NCBI RefSeq assembly: GCF_003330725.1
Contig: NZ_CP030840.1
Coordinates: forward strand, 7,000,116 to 7,064,115
DNA length: 64,000 nucleotides
DNA from: Acidisarcina polymorpha
GTDB taxonomy: Bacteria > Acidobacteriota > Terriglobia > Terriglobales > Acidobacteriaceae
Direction of reading: 5' to 3'
Part shown: one piece after another, positions 34,960-42,917 of the stretch
Numbering within the stretch: the first letter of the stretch is position 1
How the letters are laid out: every line of letters begins with the position of its first letter
Notes under the pieces: generated by a model
The model's database searches: none
What the model was told of the DNA's origin: nothing
What the model saw: only the letters and a program-made list of their open reading frames with translations
Translations under genes and position numbers: made by a program

Positions 34960-37500
34960 ATGACTTTGAAAACTTTCTTCCGCCTGGTCATCCTCTCTAG
35001 CGCGCTCACGACGCTTGTCCGCGCCCAGACCGCTCCATTCGATCTCGCTGGTCCGGAGGTCGATGTTCGGGTAGAGCGTGCCGGCAAGACACTGCCCATT
35101 TCTGCTGTCCCCAATCTGCTTGCCGGCGACCGCATCTGGATCCATCCCGATTTACCGGACACTCAGTCCGCCCGCTATCTGCTGGTAGTCGCATTCCTCC
35201 GTGGAGCTACAAATCCACCTCCCGAGAACTGGTTTACCCGCGCCGAGACCTGGAACAAGAAGATACGCGACGAGGGCATCTTTGTTGTCGTGCCGCCGGA
35301 GGCCGAACAAGCGCTCATCTTCCTGGCGCCTGAGACCGGCGGAGACTATTCGACGCTTCGCAACGCGGTGCGTGCTCGCCCTGGCGCTTTCGTCCGTGCA
35401 TCCCAGGACCTCAACGTTGCCAGCCTGGATCGAAAACGGCTCGAGACGTACCTGCAGGCTATACGCGAGGCGGTTCTCAAAGAGCCCGACCAGCTTGAGG
35501 CCCGCTCGAAACTACTCGCTCGAAGTCTCAATATCAAAGTCGATCCCACCTGCTTTGACAAACCTGCTAACGAACAAGCCACCTGCCTTACGGCGCACAC
35601 CGATCAGATGGTGCTGACAGACGCCCATAGTCAGTCGATGGTGTCGACCGTCACCTCAGGCGCCACAGCGGACTTGATGACTCAACTCACCGCGACGCCC
35701 ACCGCGGGAGCCGGCTATTTCAGCCCTTATGTAGGCGCCATCATCGACATCGCTCGCATCCTCGATAATCTGCACACCGCCGAGTTTCAATACATTCCGG
35801 CGCTCTCTCTGCCGCAGCGGGACACGCTCAATCTCAAACTGAACAACCCGCCTTCCTTCAAAAATCCCAAGTCGGTGATCGTGATCGCCTTGCCTCCGGT
35901 GGAAGGACCACAAATACCTCCACTGCGAGCGGTCAATCCGAAGCAGACCTACTGTGTAGAGAAACCGGAGAGCGTCTTGAACGTGGAAGGCGCACCACTC
36001 GTCTTCGCGACCGATTACGCGCACGATCTTTCGATCCATATCCCTGAAAAATCCGGGAAAGAGACGATCGTGCCGATCACCGCCGATCCGAAGCTTGGCG
36101 GGTTTGTTCTGGACCCGAAGGCCCTTAGCGACAACAAGCTTGATCAAGAGGCCGTAGGCTATATGCGTGGCATGTGGGGGTTTCAACCCTTCGATGGTCC
36201 CAGCTTCCGATTGGCCAGCGCCAGACCGGAACAGTGGCATGTAGGCCCGTCCGACGAAAGCGCATTGATCACTGGACGCACCGATACTCTCCATCTCCAT
36301 GCGGACAGTTCTTCTTGTGTGTCAAATGTGACTGTGAAAGACGAGAAGGGAGAGAAGATCGCCGCTGCATGGAATATGAATGCGCCCGACGACCTCGAAG
36401 TTCAGCCGGCGCTTCAGAACACGCCTCCCGGAAAGATTACAGTCGCAGTTACCCAGTTCGGCGACAGTACTCCCGACGAGCTTCACCTCCAGGCCTACTC
36501 TGAAGCCGGACACCTGAGCAACTTCACACTCTACGCCGGTGATCAGCAAGGCGTTCTCCGCGGAACGCGTCTCGACCAGGTGGCTGGTCTCGACTTGAAC
36601 GGGACCCGCTTTGCTCCCGGAGCGTTGTCGAGGGCCGAGGAAGAGGACCAGCTGCAGATGTCCTTGATGCCGCAGACCAAACCGGAAATGCCGCAGACCA
36701 AGCCGGACTTCCAACCCAGTCAAAAGATCGTGGCGAAGGTCATGCTCAAGGACGGCCGAACGCTCCCCCTCCCGATCACCGTCGCAACGCCTCGCCCGCA
36801 AGTTACGGTGATCAGCAAGAGCATCCAGCCTGCCTCGGGTTTGCAACCGCCACTGTTACAGAATTCGAACACGCCACAGCTACAGATACATTTGACCGCC
36901 GCTGACGAGCTCTCTCTAGATGGTCAGCTTTCTTTCTCTTTGAAAGCCGTAGTTCCCGATCATTTCCCGCGCACTGAATCGATCGAAGTCGCCTCCGAAG
37001 ACGAATCCCTTCGATTCACGCTGAGCTTAGCTAATGGCCGATTGGTCCTCGAGGATGCGAAGACGATCGTTGCGACTCTCGACCCGGAGAAGGATCTCGG
37101 AAGCTCGGCCTTCGGGCCGCTGAAGTTCCGGCCCATCGATGCCGACGGCGCAGCCGGCGATTGGCAGCCCCTGGCGCAATTGGTGCGACTCCCGGTTCTC
37201 AGTCAGCTCAAGTGTGCGAAGACTCCGGACAGGCAGTGCACGCTGACCGGCTCGAATCTCTTTCTGATCGATGCGATTGCCTCTGATCCGAACTTTGCCA
37301 ACAGCGTCACGGTTCCAGAGGGCTATGCCGACTTGACGCTGACCGTTCCCCACCCCGACGCCAGCAGGACGCTCTATCTGAAACTGCGGGATGATCCTCA
37401 AGCGGTGAACACGGCGCAAGTGGCCGGACCGGCTTTAGACGTCTCTCAGCAAAGTGCCGCCGTACCGGCCCCAGCGGCTACCGTTGGCACTAATCACTGA
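34960..37500 (+). CDS. Large secreted protein of unknown function
   Basis: This 846-residue protein has an N-terminal signal peptide (cleavage near LVRAQ, residue 23). The first 60 residues resemble a beta-rich domain (DVRVERAGKTLPI) followed by GDRIWIHPDLP. The middle is mixed alpha/beta with a few cysteines. The C-terminal half (from about 440) looks like tandem beta-sandwich domains (TDTLHLHADSSSCVSNVTV, then GKITVAVTQFG). A short duplicated peptide MPQTKPEMPQTKPDF lies near residue 570. I recognise no catalytic motif. It may be an envelope or capsule-associated protein. No operon partner is evident; the next gene is convergent. Confidence 0.7.
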   Translation: MTLKTFFRLVILSSALTTLVRAQTAPFDLAGPEVDVRVERAGKTLPISAVPNLLAGDRIWIHPDLPDTQSARYLLVVAFLRGATNPPPENWFTRAETWNKKIRDEGIFVVVPPEAEQALIFLAPETGGDYSTLRNAVRARPGAFVRASQDLNVASLDRKRLETYLQAIREAVLKEPDQLEARSKLLARSLNIKVDPTCFDKPANEQATCLTAHTDQMVLTDAHSQSMVSTVTSGATADLMTQLTATPTAGAGYFSPYVGAIIDIARILDNLHTAEFQYIPALSLPQRDTLNLKLNNPPSFKNPKSVIVIALPPVEGPQIPPLRAVNPKQTYCVEKPESVLNVEGAPLVFATDYAHDLSIHIPEKSGKETIVPITADPKLGGFVLDPKALSDNKLDQEAVGYMRGMWGFQPFDGPSFRLASARPEQWHVGPSDESALITGRTDTLHLHADSSSCVSNVTVKDEKGEKIAAAWNMNAPDDLEVQPALQNTPPGKITVAVTQFGDSTPDELHLQAYSEAGHLSNFTLYAGDQQGVLRGTRLDQVAGLDLNGTRFAPGALSRAEEEDQLQMSLMPQTKPEMPQTKPDFQPSQKIVAKVMLKDGRTLPLPITVATPRPQVTVISKSIQPASGLQPPLLQNSNTPQLQIHLTAADELSLDGQLSFSLKAVVPDHFPRTESIEVASEDESLRFTLSLANGRLVLEDAKTIVATLDPEKDLGSSAFGPLKFRPIDADGAAGDWQPLAQLVRLPVLSQLKCAKTPDRQCTLTGSNLFLIDAIASDPNFANSVTVPEGYADLTLTVPHPDASRTLYLKLRDDPQAVNTAQVAGPALDVSQQSAAVPAPAATVGTNH

Positions 37501-37566
37501 GATCCAAGCGTCGTAATCACAATCCAGTCGCGACATTCGGGCCTCGCAATGACGTAAAGGCGGGGT

Positions 37567-38637
37567 TTATCTAAGCCGCGCCATAATCTCGTCCAGCACT
37601 GCCTTGCCGGGGCGAACCCGCTCTTGCGCCAATTGCCCCAGCGGTTCATCGACTACATTGAGCAGGTCAATGAAATTAGGCTTTTTGGGATCGATATAGA
37701 AGATACCAGTCAGCACTTCACCGCGCTCGTGCGACTCCATAAGCGCCTTGACTGCCGAAACCCGGCTCGATGGCTGATAGTCCTCATGCAGCTTGCGCAG
37801 CCGCAAATGAGAGCCGTCATGCATCTCGACATCGTAGGTCGTGCCCGGATCATACTCCACGGCAATGTCCTCGAAATGAGGCACGAAGCCAACTTCAGTG
37901 ATCGCCTCTTCATGCTCTTGCATGTACTTGTAGCTCTTGGTCGATCCCTCATGATCATTGAAGGTCACGCAAGGCGATATGACATCGAGCATCACCGTCC
38001 CTTTATGCGCAATGGCCGCCTTCAACATCGCCAGCAGCTGTTTCTTGTCGCCCGAGAAGGACCTTCCGACAAACGTAGCACCGAGTTGAATCGCCAAGGT
38101 GCAGGTGTCAATTGCCGGGAGATCGTTGACCACGCCAGTCTTCAGCTTGGAGCCGATATCGGCAGTCGCCGAGAATTGGCCCTTGGTGAGACCGTAGACG
38201 CCGTTATCTTCGATAATGTAGATCAACGGCAGATTGCGGCGCATCAGGTGGATGAACTGCCCGACTCCGATCGAGGCAGTATCGCCATCGCCGCTGACTC
38301 CAAGCGCGGTCATGGTGTGATTGGCGAGCAACGCGCCCGTCGCGACTGACGGCATGCGCCCATGCACACTGTTGAAGCTGTGCGCGCGGCCCATGAAGTA
38401 GGCCGGACTCTTGGAGGAACAGCCGATGCCGGAAAGCTTCAGCACCCGTTCCGGTTGTACGCCCATCTCGTACATTGCGTCGATGATGCGCTCGGAGATG
38501 GCGTTATGGCCGCAGCCCGCACAAAGGGTCGTCTTGCCGCCGCGATAATCGATTACCTGAAGGCCAAGACGATTGGTCTTCGGCGCCGGTGGCGGCAGGG
38601 GGGCTGGGCTCTTGGAAACTGATGCAACTTCAGACAT
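37567..38637 (-). CDS. korB: 2-oxoacid:ferredoxin oxidoreductase beta subunit
   Basis: This 356-residue subunit binds thiamine diphosphate and one 4Fe-4S cluster. Together with the alpha subunit upstream it oxidises 2-oxoglutarate (or a similar 2-oxoacid) to the acyl-CoA, reducing ferredoxin. Visible features are the cluster cysteines in LCAGCGHNA and GIGCSSK, the ThDP motif GDGDTASIGVGQFIH followed by IIEDNGVYGLTKGQFS, and a further cysteine in ISPCVTFNDHEG. It is the third gene of a compact minus-strand operon, 13 bases after a small coiled-coil gene. Confidence 0.92.
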   Translation of the reverse strand: MSEVASVSKSPAPLPPPAPKTNRLGLQVIDYRGGKTTLCAGCGHNAISERIIDAMYEMGVQPERVLKLSGIGCSSKSPAYFMGRAHSFNSVHGRMPSVATGALLANHTMTALGVSGDGDTASIGVGQFIHLMRRNLPLIYIIEDNGVYGLTKGQFSATADIGSKLKTGVVNDLPAIDTCTLAIQLGATFVGRSFSGDKKQLLAMLKAAIAHKGTVMLDVISPCVTFNDHEGSTKSYKYMQEHEEAITEVGFVPHFEDIAVEYDPGTTYDVEMHDGSHLRLRKLHEDYQPSSRVSAVKALMESHERGEVLTGIFYIDPKKPNFIDLLNVVDEPLGQLAQERVRPGKAVLDEIMARLR

Positions 38638-38650
38638 AAAGAAAATGCTC

Positions 38651-38911
38651 CTAGTTATGCTCGCGGCTTTCGAGTCGGTCTATCGGGTGTTCGTGGCTTC
38701 TAGCGAGTTCGACCAGCGACGAGAATCCAACCATCAGATCGTCCATAGTTCTTCTTTGTTTTTCTATGTTGACCGTTAGATCATCAACTCGTTCTTTAAG
38801 CTGCTTCAGATCGCCGCCAAGCTGCGACACATCCGCAGTGAGGAGTTCTATGTGGCCGGTAAGCGCCTCATGCCGCTCGGTAAGCCGATCCAGCCTTTCG
38901 TCGATGCTCAT
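38651..38911 (-). CDS. Small coiled-coil protein between korA and korB
   Basis: This 86-residue highly charged protein shows heptad repeats over nearly its whole length (ERLDRLTERHEALTGHIELL, then LGGDLKQLKERVDDLTVNI). Such a sequence should form a parallel or antiparallel coiled coil. It starts four bases after the korA stop with an AAGGA upstream, and ends 13 bases before korB, so it is translated with them. The family is unknown to me. It could help assemble the oxidoreductase or just be a passenger. Confidence 0.7.
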   Translation of the reverse strand: MSIDERLDRLTERHEALTGHIELLTADVSQLGGDLKQLKERVDDLTVNIEKQRRTMDDLMVGFSSLVELARSHEHPIDRLESREHN

Positions 38912-38915
38912 TCGG

Positions 38916-40799
38916 TCAGATCCTTTCCTGCAGGATCAACTCATCGGTCACTGACCGGGCATCCATCGGCAGCCCATTGAAGTGCCGGACGCTGCGAAGT
39001 TTCGTAATTTCCGAAGCTGGGAGGTCCAGTTTCAGCAGGCTCTGCATCTGCGCGTCCCGGTTCTGTTCGATCACATACACCCGCTCATGCGAAGCAATGA
39101 AGTCATGCACTTCGCGAGTAAATGGATACGCACGAATTCGCAGGTAGTCCGTTTCGACGCCATACTCCTTCTTCAACTGGTCGCGGCTCTCGATCACGGC
39201 GAAATCGGAGCTGCCAAAAGCAATCAAACCTACCTTGGAACGACCAGTCTGCGCCACGACCGGCTTGGGTACCAGCGTGCGCGCAGTCTCGAACTTGCGA
39301 TTCAGACGCTCCATCAGGTTCTGATAATCATCCGGCCGCTCTGTATATTGCGCCTTCTCGTTGTGTCCGCTGCCGCGGGTGAAATAGGCGGCTTGAGGAT
39401 GTTGGGTCCCGGGCAGGGTCCGGTAACCGATCGCATCGCCATCCACGTCTTTGTAGCGGGCAAACCCACCCAGACGATCAAGGTCGGCGGCACTGAGCAC
39501 CTTGCCGCGATTCAAAGGCTTGTCTGGATAAGCAAACGGTTCCGACATCCAGTTGTTCATGCCGATATCGAGGTCAGAGAGGACGAAGACGGGTGTCTGC
39601 AATTGCTCAGCCAGGTCGAAGGCGGCATAAGCAAACTCGTAGCATTCCCCGACGCTGCCCGGCAACAGAATGACCTGCTTGGTATCTCCATGAGATAAGA
39701 AGGCGATCGAGAGCAGGTCGGCCTGAGCGGTGCGAGTCGGCAGACCAGTAGACGGCCCGACACGCTGGACGTCAAAGATCACGCCCGGCACCTCGGCAAA
39801 ATATCCTAGGCCGGCAAACTCGGCCATGAGCGAAATACCCGGCCCCGAGGTAGCCGTCATGGAACGCGCCCCTGCCCATCCAGCCCCCAGCACCATCCCG
39901 ACGGCAGCGAGTTCGTCTTCCGCCTGGACGATAGCGAACGTCGCCTTGCCATCCGGCTCAACCCGATACTTCTTCATGAAATCAATCAACTGCTCGACCA
40001 GCGAGGACGATGGGGTGATCGGGTACCAGGTCACCACCGTCACTCCCGCAAACATGCAACCCAGCGCGGCAGCCGCATTGCCATCGATGATGATCTTGCC
40101 CTCGGTAGCGTGCATGCGCTCGAGCACAAACGGGTCATGCTTGGTGAGCGATTCAGTGGCATAGTCGTACCCAGCCTTGACCGCATTCCAGTTCAAGTCG
40201 GCCGCCTTTTGCTTCTTTGAGAACTGGCGACGCAGCGCTGCTTCGACGACCGTCAGGTCCATCTCGATGAGCTTGGCGACGACTCCGACATAGATCATGT
40301 TTTTGACCAGCTTCCGCAGCTTGGCCTCGGGACAGGCAGCGGCGGTCAGCTTGTCAAACGGCACCGGGTAGCAAAGCACATCCTCGCGATACTGGGCCAG
40401 GTTCTGGCTCTCTTCATAGATCGCGGCGGCGCCCGACGGCAGCGAGAGAATGTCCTCCTTGGCCGTCTCCGGGTTCATCGCCACCAGGATGTCAATCTCC
40501 TTCTTGCGGGCGACGTAGCCATGCTTGCTGGCGCGAATGGTGTACCACGTCGGCAGCCCGGCGATGTTCGACGGAAAAAGGTTCTTGCCGCTGACTGGAA
40601 TCCCCATGCCAAAGATGCTCTTCAGTAGAACATTATTGGCCGACTGCGAACCGGATCCGTTGACCGTGGCAACCTGGATACTGAAATCATTAACGATACG
40701 CTTCGCGGGGCTGGACACCGCGGTTTCCGGACTTCCCTGGACGTTCGCTGTTGAGTTGCTTGCCAGGGTAAGTTCTCCGGCTATATCTCCTGTCGCCAT
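38916..40799 (-). CDS. korA: 2-oxoacid:ferredoxin oxidoreductase, fused gamma-alpha subunit
   Basis: This subunit has about 627 residues. The N-terminal gamma domain carries GSGSQSANNVLLKSIFGMG and NLFPSNIAGLPTWY (about residues 50-100). The alpha domain follows with GNAAAALGCMFAGVTVVTWY and PITPSSSLVEQL near residue 260 and TSGPGISLMAEFAG near 320. This gamma-alpha fusion is the common bacterial arrangement, and it pairs with korB to form the ferredoxin-linked enzyme. The ATG at 40799 is chosen over an upstream TTG. It is the first gene of the korA / coiled-coil / korB operon. The exact 2-oxoacid is inferred; 2-oxoglutarate is most usual. Confidence 0.9.
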   Translation of the reverse strand: MATGDIAGELTLASNSTANVQGSPETAVSSPAKRIVNDFSIQVATVNGSGSQSANNVLLKSIFGMGIPVSGKNLFPSNIAGLPTWYTIRASKHGYVARKKEIDILVAMNPETAKEDILSLPSGAAAIYEESQNLAQYREDVLCYPVPFDKLTAAACPEAKLRKLVKNMIYVGVVAKLIEMDLTVVEAALRRQFSKKQKAADLNWNAVKAGYDYATESLTKHDPFVLERMHATEGKIIIDGNAAAALGCMFAGVTVVTWYPITPSSSLVEQLIDFMKKYRVEPDGKATFAIVQAEDELAAVGMVLGAGWAGARSMTATSGPGISLMAEFAGLGYFAEVPGVIFDVQRVGPSTGLPTRTAQADLLSIAFLSHGDTKQVILLPGSVGECYEFAYAAFDLAEQLQTPVFVLSDLDIGMNNWMSEPFAYPDKPLNRGKVLSAADLDRLGGFARYKDVDGDAIGYRTLPGTQHPQAAYFTRGSGHNEKAQYTERPDDYQNLMERLNRKFETARTLVPKPVVAQTGRSKVGLIAFGSSDFAVIESRDQLKKEYGVETDYLRIRAYPFTREVHDFIASHERVYVIEQNRDAQMQSLLKLDLPASEITKLRSVRHFNGLPMDARSVTDELILQERI

Positions 40800-40981
40800 T
40801 TGGCGGGTTCCCTTCAAAGGAGGATGGCACGGGAAGACTCTCTCAAATCGATCTCGTACATCTTTCAGTATAGTCGGCCGGAGGGTATAGGGGCCGCCTC
40901 GGCAGAGGGAACGGGAGCGATCGAAACCTGAGTGGTTACGAGGCGGCGATGAATGGCGATCTCGCGATATCGGCTACAGCG

Positions 40982-42046
40982 CTAATTCTTGAGCGTCGCC
41001 GTAATCTCAGTAATTTCGGCCTTCAGATCGGCCGTCAGCGGAAGCAGCGGCATCCGCGGCGGACCGCCATAATACCCGTTCAGATCGCAGGCAAACTTGA
41101 TGCCGGGGATTCCCAGCTCTCCGGCAACTCGCAGTGAGGCCCGCCGAATCCGCTCCTGTTTCTCCTGAGCGAGCTCTGGATCCTTATCCTTCCAGGCAGT
41201 GTAGATCTCCTCGCAAGCCTGGGGAGCGAAGGCCGCCAGGGCCAGGATTCCGCCCGCCGCGCCAGCTTCGAGAGACTCAAAGAGGAAATCCGGCGAACCA
41301 CTGAGCACCTGGAAACCCACCTCCTTTGTCCGCGTCTTGATCGTCGGTGCTGGGGGAGCCATCGCCAGGGCTCCCCCACCGCCGAGCATTTCAGCCGAAA
41401 CAAAGGTCGAGGACATCGCACCAAGCGCGGACTGCGCCTCGAACATACGCGCCGTGACAGCCGCAAATACCTCCGTCACCGTCACCTTGCGCCGGGGAGC
41501 AGACCGGGTTGCAGCCACCACCGCCGCAATTCGGTCAAGGCTGCCGCTGGAATCTTTCAAGCCGATGATGTTAGGGTGTGAAGCTAACTCGACGACTATC
41601 TCGACCGACAAGTTATACTTCGTGAACTTGGGAATGTTATAGAGAACGACCGGGAGTTCAGAGGCGTCCGCAACCATCCGGTAGTAGTTCAGAATGGCCG
41701 CGTCGCCCATCTGCGGAGTATAGAAGTTGGGCGTCCGCACCAGCACGGCATCGTAACGCTGATCTGCCGCAAACCTCGCCAATTTGAGCGTTTCAGCGAC
41801 GCTCTCGCGGCCGACTCCGGCAAGCAGCACCTTCTCCGCGGCGGCTGCTTCCCGAGCCGTCTTTAAGACTTCACGGGATTCATCGTCGCCTAGCATAACC
41901 GCCTCGCCAGTCGAGCCGAGTACAACCATGCCCGAGAGTGGACTGCGCGAGTAACGGTCCACGTTATGCTCGAGCTTGCGCAGATACAGACGCCCATCTG
42001 GATAAAACGGAGTGGTGATTGCGGCGAAAATGCCTTCGAGCAACAT
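40982..42046 (-). CDS. Dihydrodipicolinate synthase-family lyase/aldolase with insertion
   Basis: This class I aldolase-type enzyme has 354 residues; ordinary DapA has about 290. The Schiff-base lysine is K164 in IIGLKDSSG and the conserved tyrosine is Y136 in VVLYNIPK. GSTGEAVML near residue 45 matches the substrate-carboxylate loop. An additional stretch of roughly 55 residues (about 185-245, with GGGGALAMAPPAP) follows strand 6 and is not part of the common fold. Likely reactions are aldol condensation or cleavage of a 4-hydroxy-2-oxoglutarate or related keto acid; authentic DapA is less certain. It is the last gene of the carA-carB run, starting four bases after the TPR gene stop. Confidence 0.82.
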   Translation of the reverse strand: MLLEGIFAAITTPFYPDGRLYLRKLEHNVDRYSRSPLSGMVVLGSTGEAVMLGDDESREVLKTAREAAAAEKVLLAGVGRESVAETLKLARFAADQRYDAVLVRTPNFYTPQMGDAAILNYYRMVADASELPVVLYNIPKFTKYNLSVEIVVELASHPNIIGLKDSSGSLDRIAAVVAATRSAPRRKVTVTEVFAAVTARMFEAQSALGAMSSTFVSAEMLGGGGALAMAPPAPTIKTRTKEVGFQVLSGSPDFLFESLEAGAAGGILALAAFAPQACEEIYTAWKDKDPELAQEKQERIRRASLRVAGELGIPGIKFACDLNGYYGGPPRMPLLPLTADLKAEITEITATLKN

Positions 42047-42050
42047 AGCC

Positions 42051-42896
42051 TTATTGTACGGCGACCGCCGGCTTGGGCATCTCAGCGGGAAAGGGTGTGG
42101 CCCGCGATTGCAATAAGTTCACCACGACCGAGCGCACCAGGTCATAGCCCGGATCTCCACTAAACAGGCGATATTCGCTGTGGGTATCGCCGGTGTCCGA
42201 CTCCAGCGAGAACTGCCGCCCGCCGGCCGCCGCCTCTTGCGGATGTGCCTCAGCCCATGACTTCTGCGCGAAATCATCCGATTGGAGATCATACTCCCAC
42301 AGACGTTTTCCCCCCTGGCTCCGAACCAGAAAGCGGTAATAGGTGTGGAACTTGCCGACGGGTTGAAAGTATTGGACGACCTCCACCCTGTACTTCCCTA
42401 CTTTAAAGAGGTCGAGAAGAAACCCATTCGCTTTCATGGCATCGGGTGCATTGGGGCTGGCATGAAGCGCTATCAATTTGGCCCGCACCGCATCCCGCTG
42501 CTGAGTCTTTCCAGCCGCCGCATAAGCGGTTACCAGGGTGGTATCGACCCGCCAGTCGTCGGGCGCGAGCTGACGCGCCTTCTCCGCATAAGTGACGGCA
42601 ACATCTCCCAGGTAGAGGTTGAGGGCTGCCGAAGCCGCCAACAGATTCGCGCTTGCATTGTCTGGATCCTGTTGAAGTATGGTTTGGAATGAGGCCAGCG
42701 CCTTCTCCGGCTGGTTTGCCTTCAGATAGCTCAGTCCTTGATCCAGATCGGCGTTGCCCGGCTGCTGAGTGGACGGGCTCGCGGGCGCGTTAGCTGGTGC
42801 CGAAGTGGGCTGGTCCTGAGCGCCGCAAACGAGACCTGCTACTGCCAAGACCGCCAAGATCGCCGCGTCTCGCGTTGAGATAGAAAAAAGTGTCAT
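42051..42896 (-). CDS. TPR-containing exported protein
   Basis: This 281-residue protein has a signal peptide to about residue 26, then a Pro/Ala/Ser-rich linker. Two or three TPR units follow (LDQGLSYLKANQPEKALASF near 52 and SANLLAASAALNLYLGDVAV near 85). A C-terminal domain of mixed strand (VQYFQPVGKFHTYYRFLV near 170) comes last. Unlike the other TPR proteins here it has this extra domain, which I do not recognise. It lies between carB and the aldolase gene with very short spacers, so it belongs to the same transcription unit, although a functional link to pyrimidine or arginine synthesis is not obvious. Confidence 0.78.
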   Translation of the reverse strand: MTLFSISTRDAAILAVLAVAGLVCGAQDQPTSAPANAPASPSTQQPGNADLDQGLSYLKANQPEKALASFQTILQQDPDNASANLLAASAALNLYLGDVAVTYAEKARQLAPDDWRVDTTLVTAYAAAGKTQQRDAVRAKLIALHASPNAPDAMKANGFLLDLFKVGKYRVEVVQYFQPVGKFHTYYRFLVRSQGGKRLWEYDLQSDDFAQKSWAEAHPQEAAAGGRQFSLESDTGDTHSEYRLFSGDPGYDLVRSVVVNLLQSRATPFPAEMPKPAVAVQ

Positions 42897-42917
42897 GCAA
42901 CCGCCACGGCACCAATT

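Noticed and set aside
37501-37566. Partial TCGTCATTGCGAGGCC-like repeat after korB
   Set aside because: It is one isolated short similarity to dispersed repeats known in other phyla, too weak to call here.
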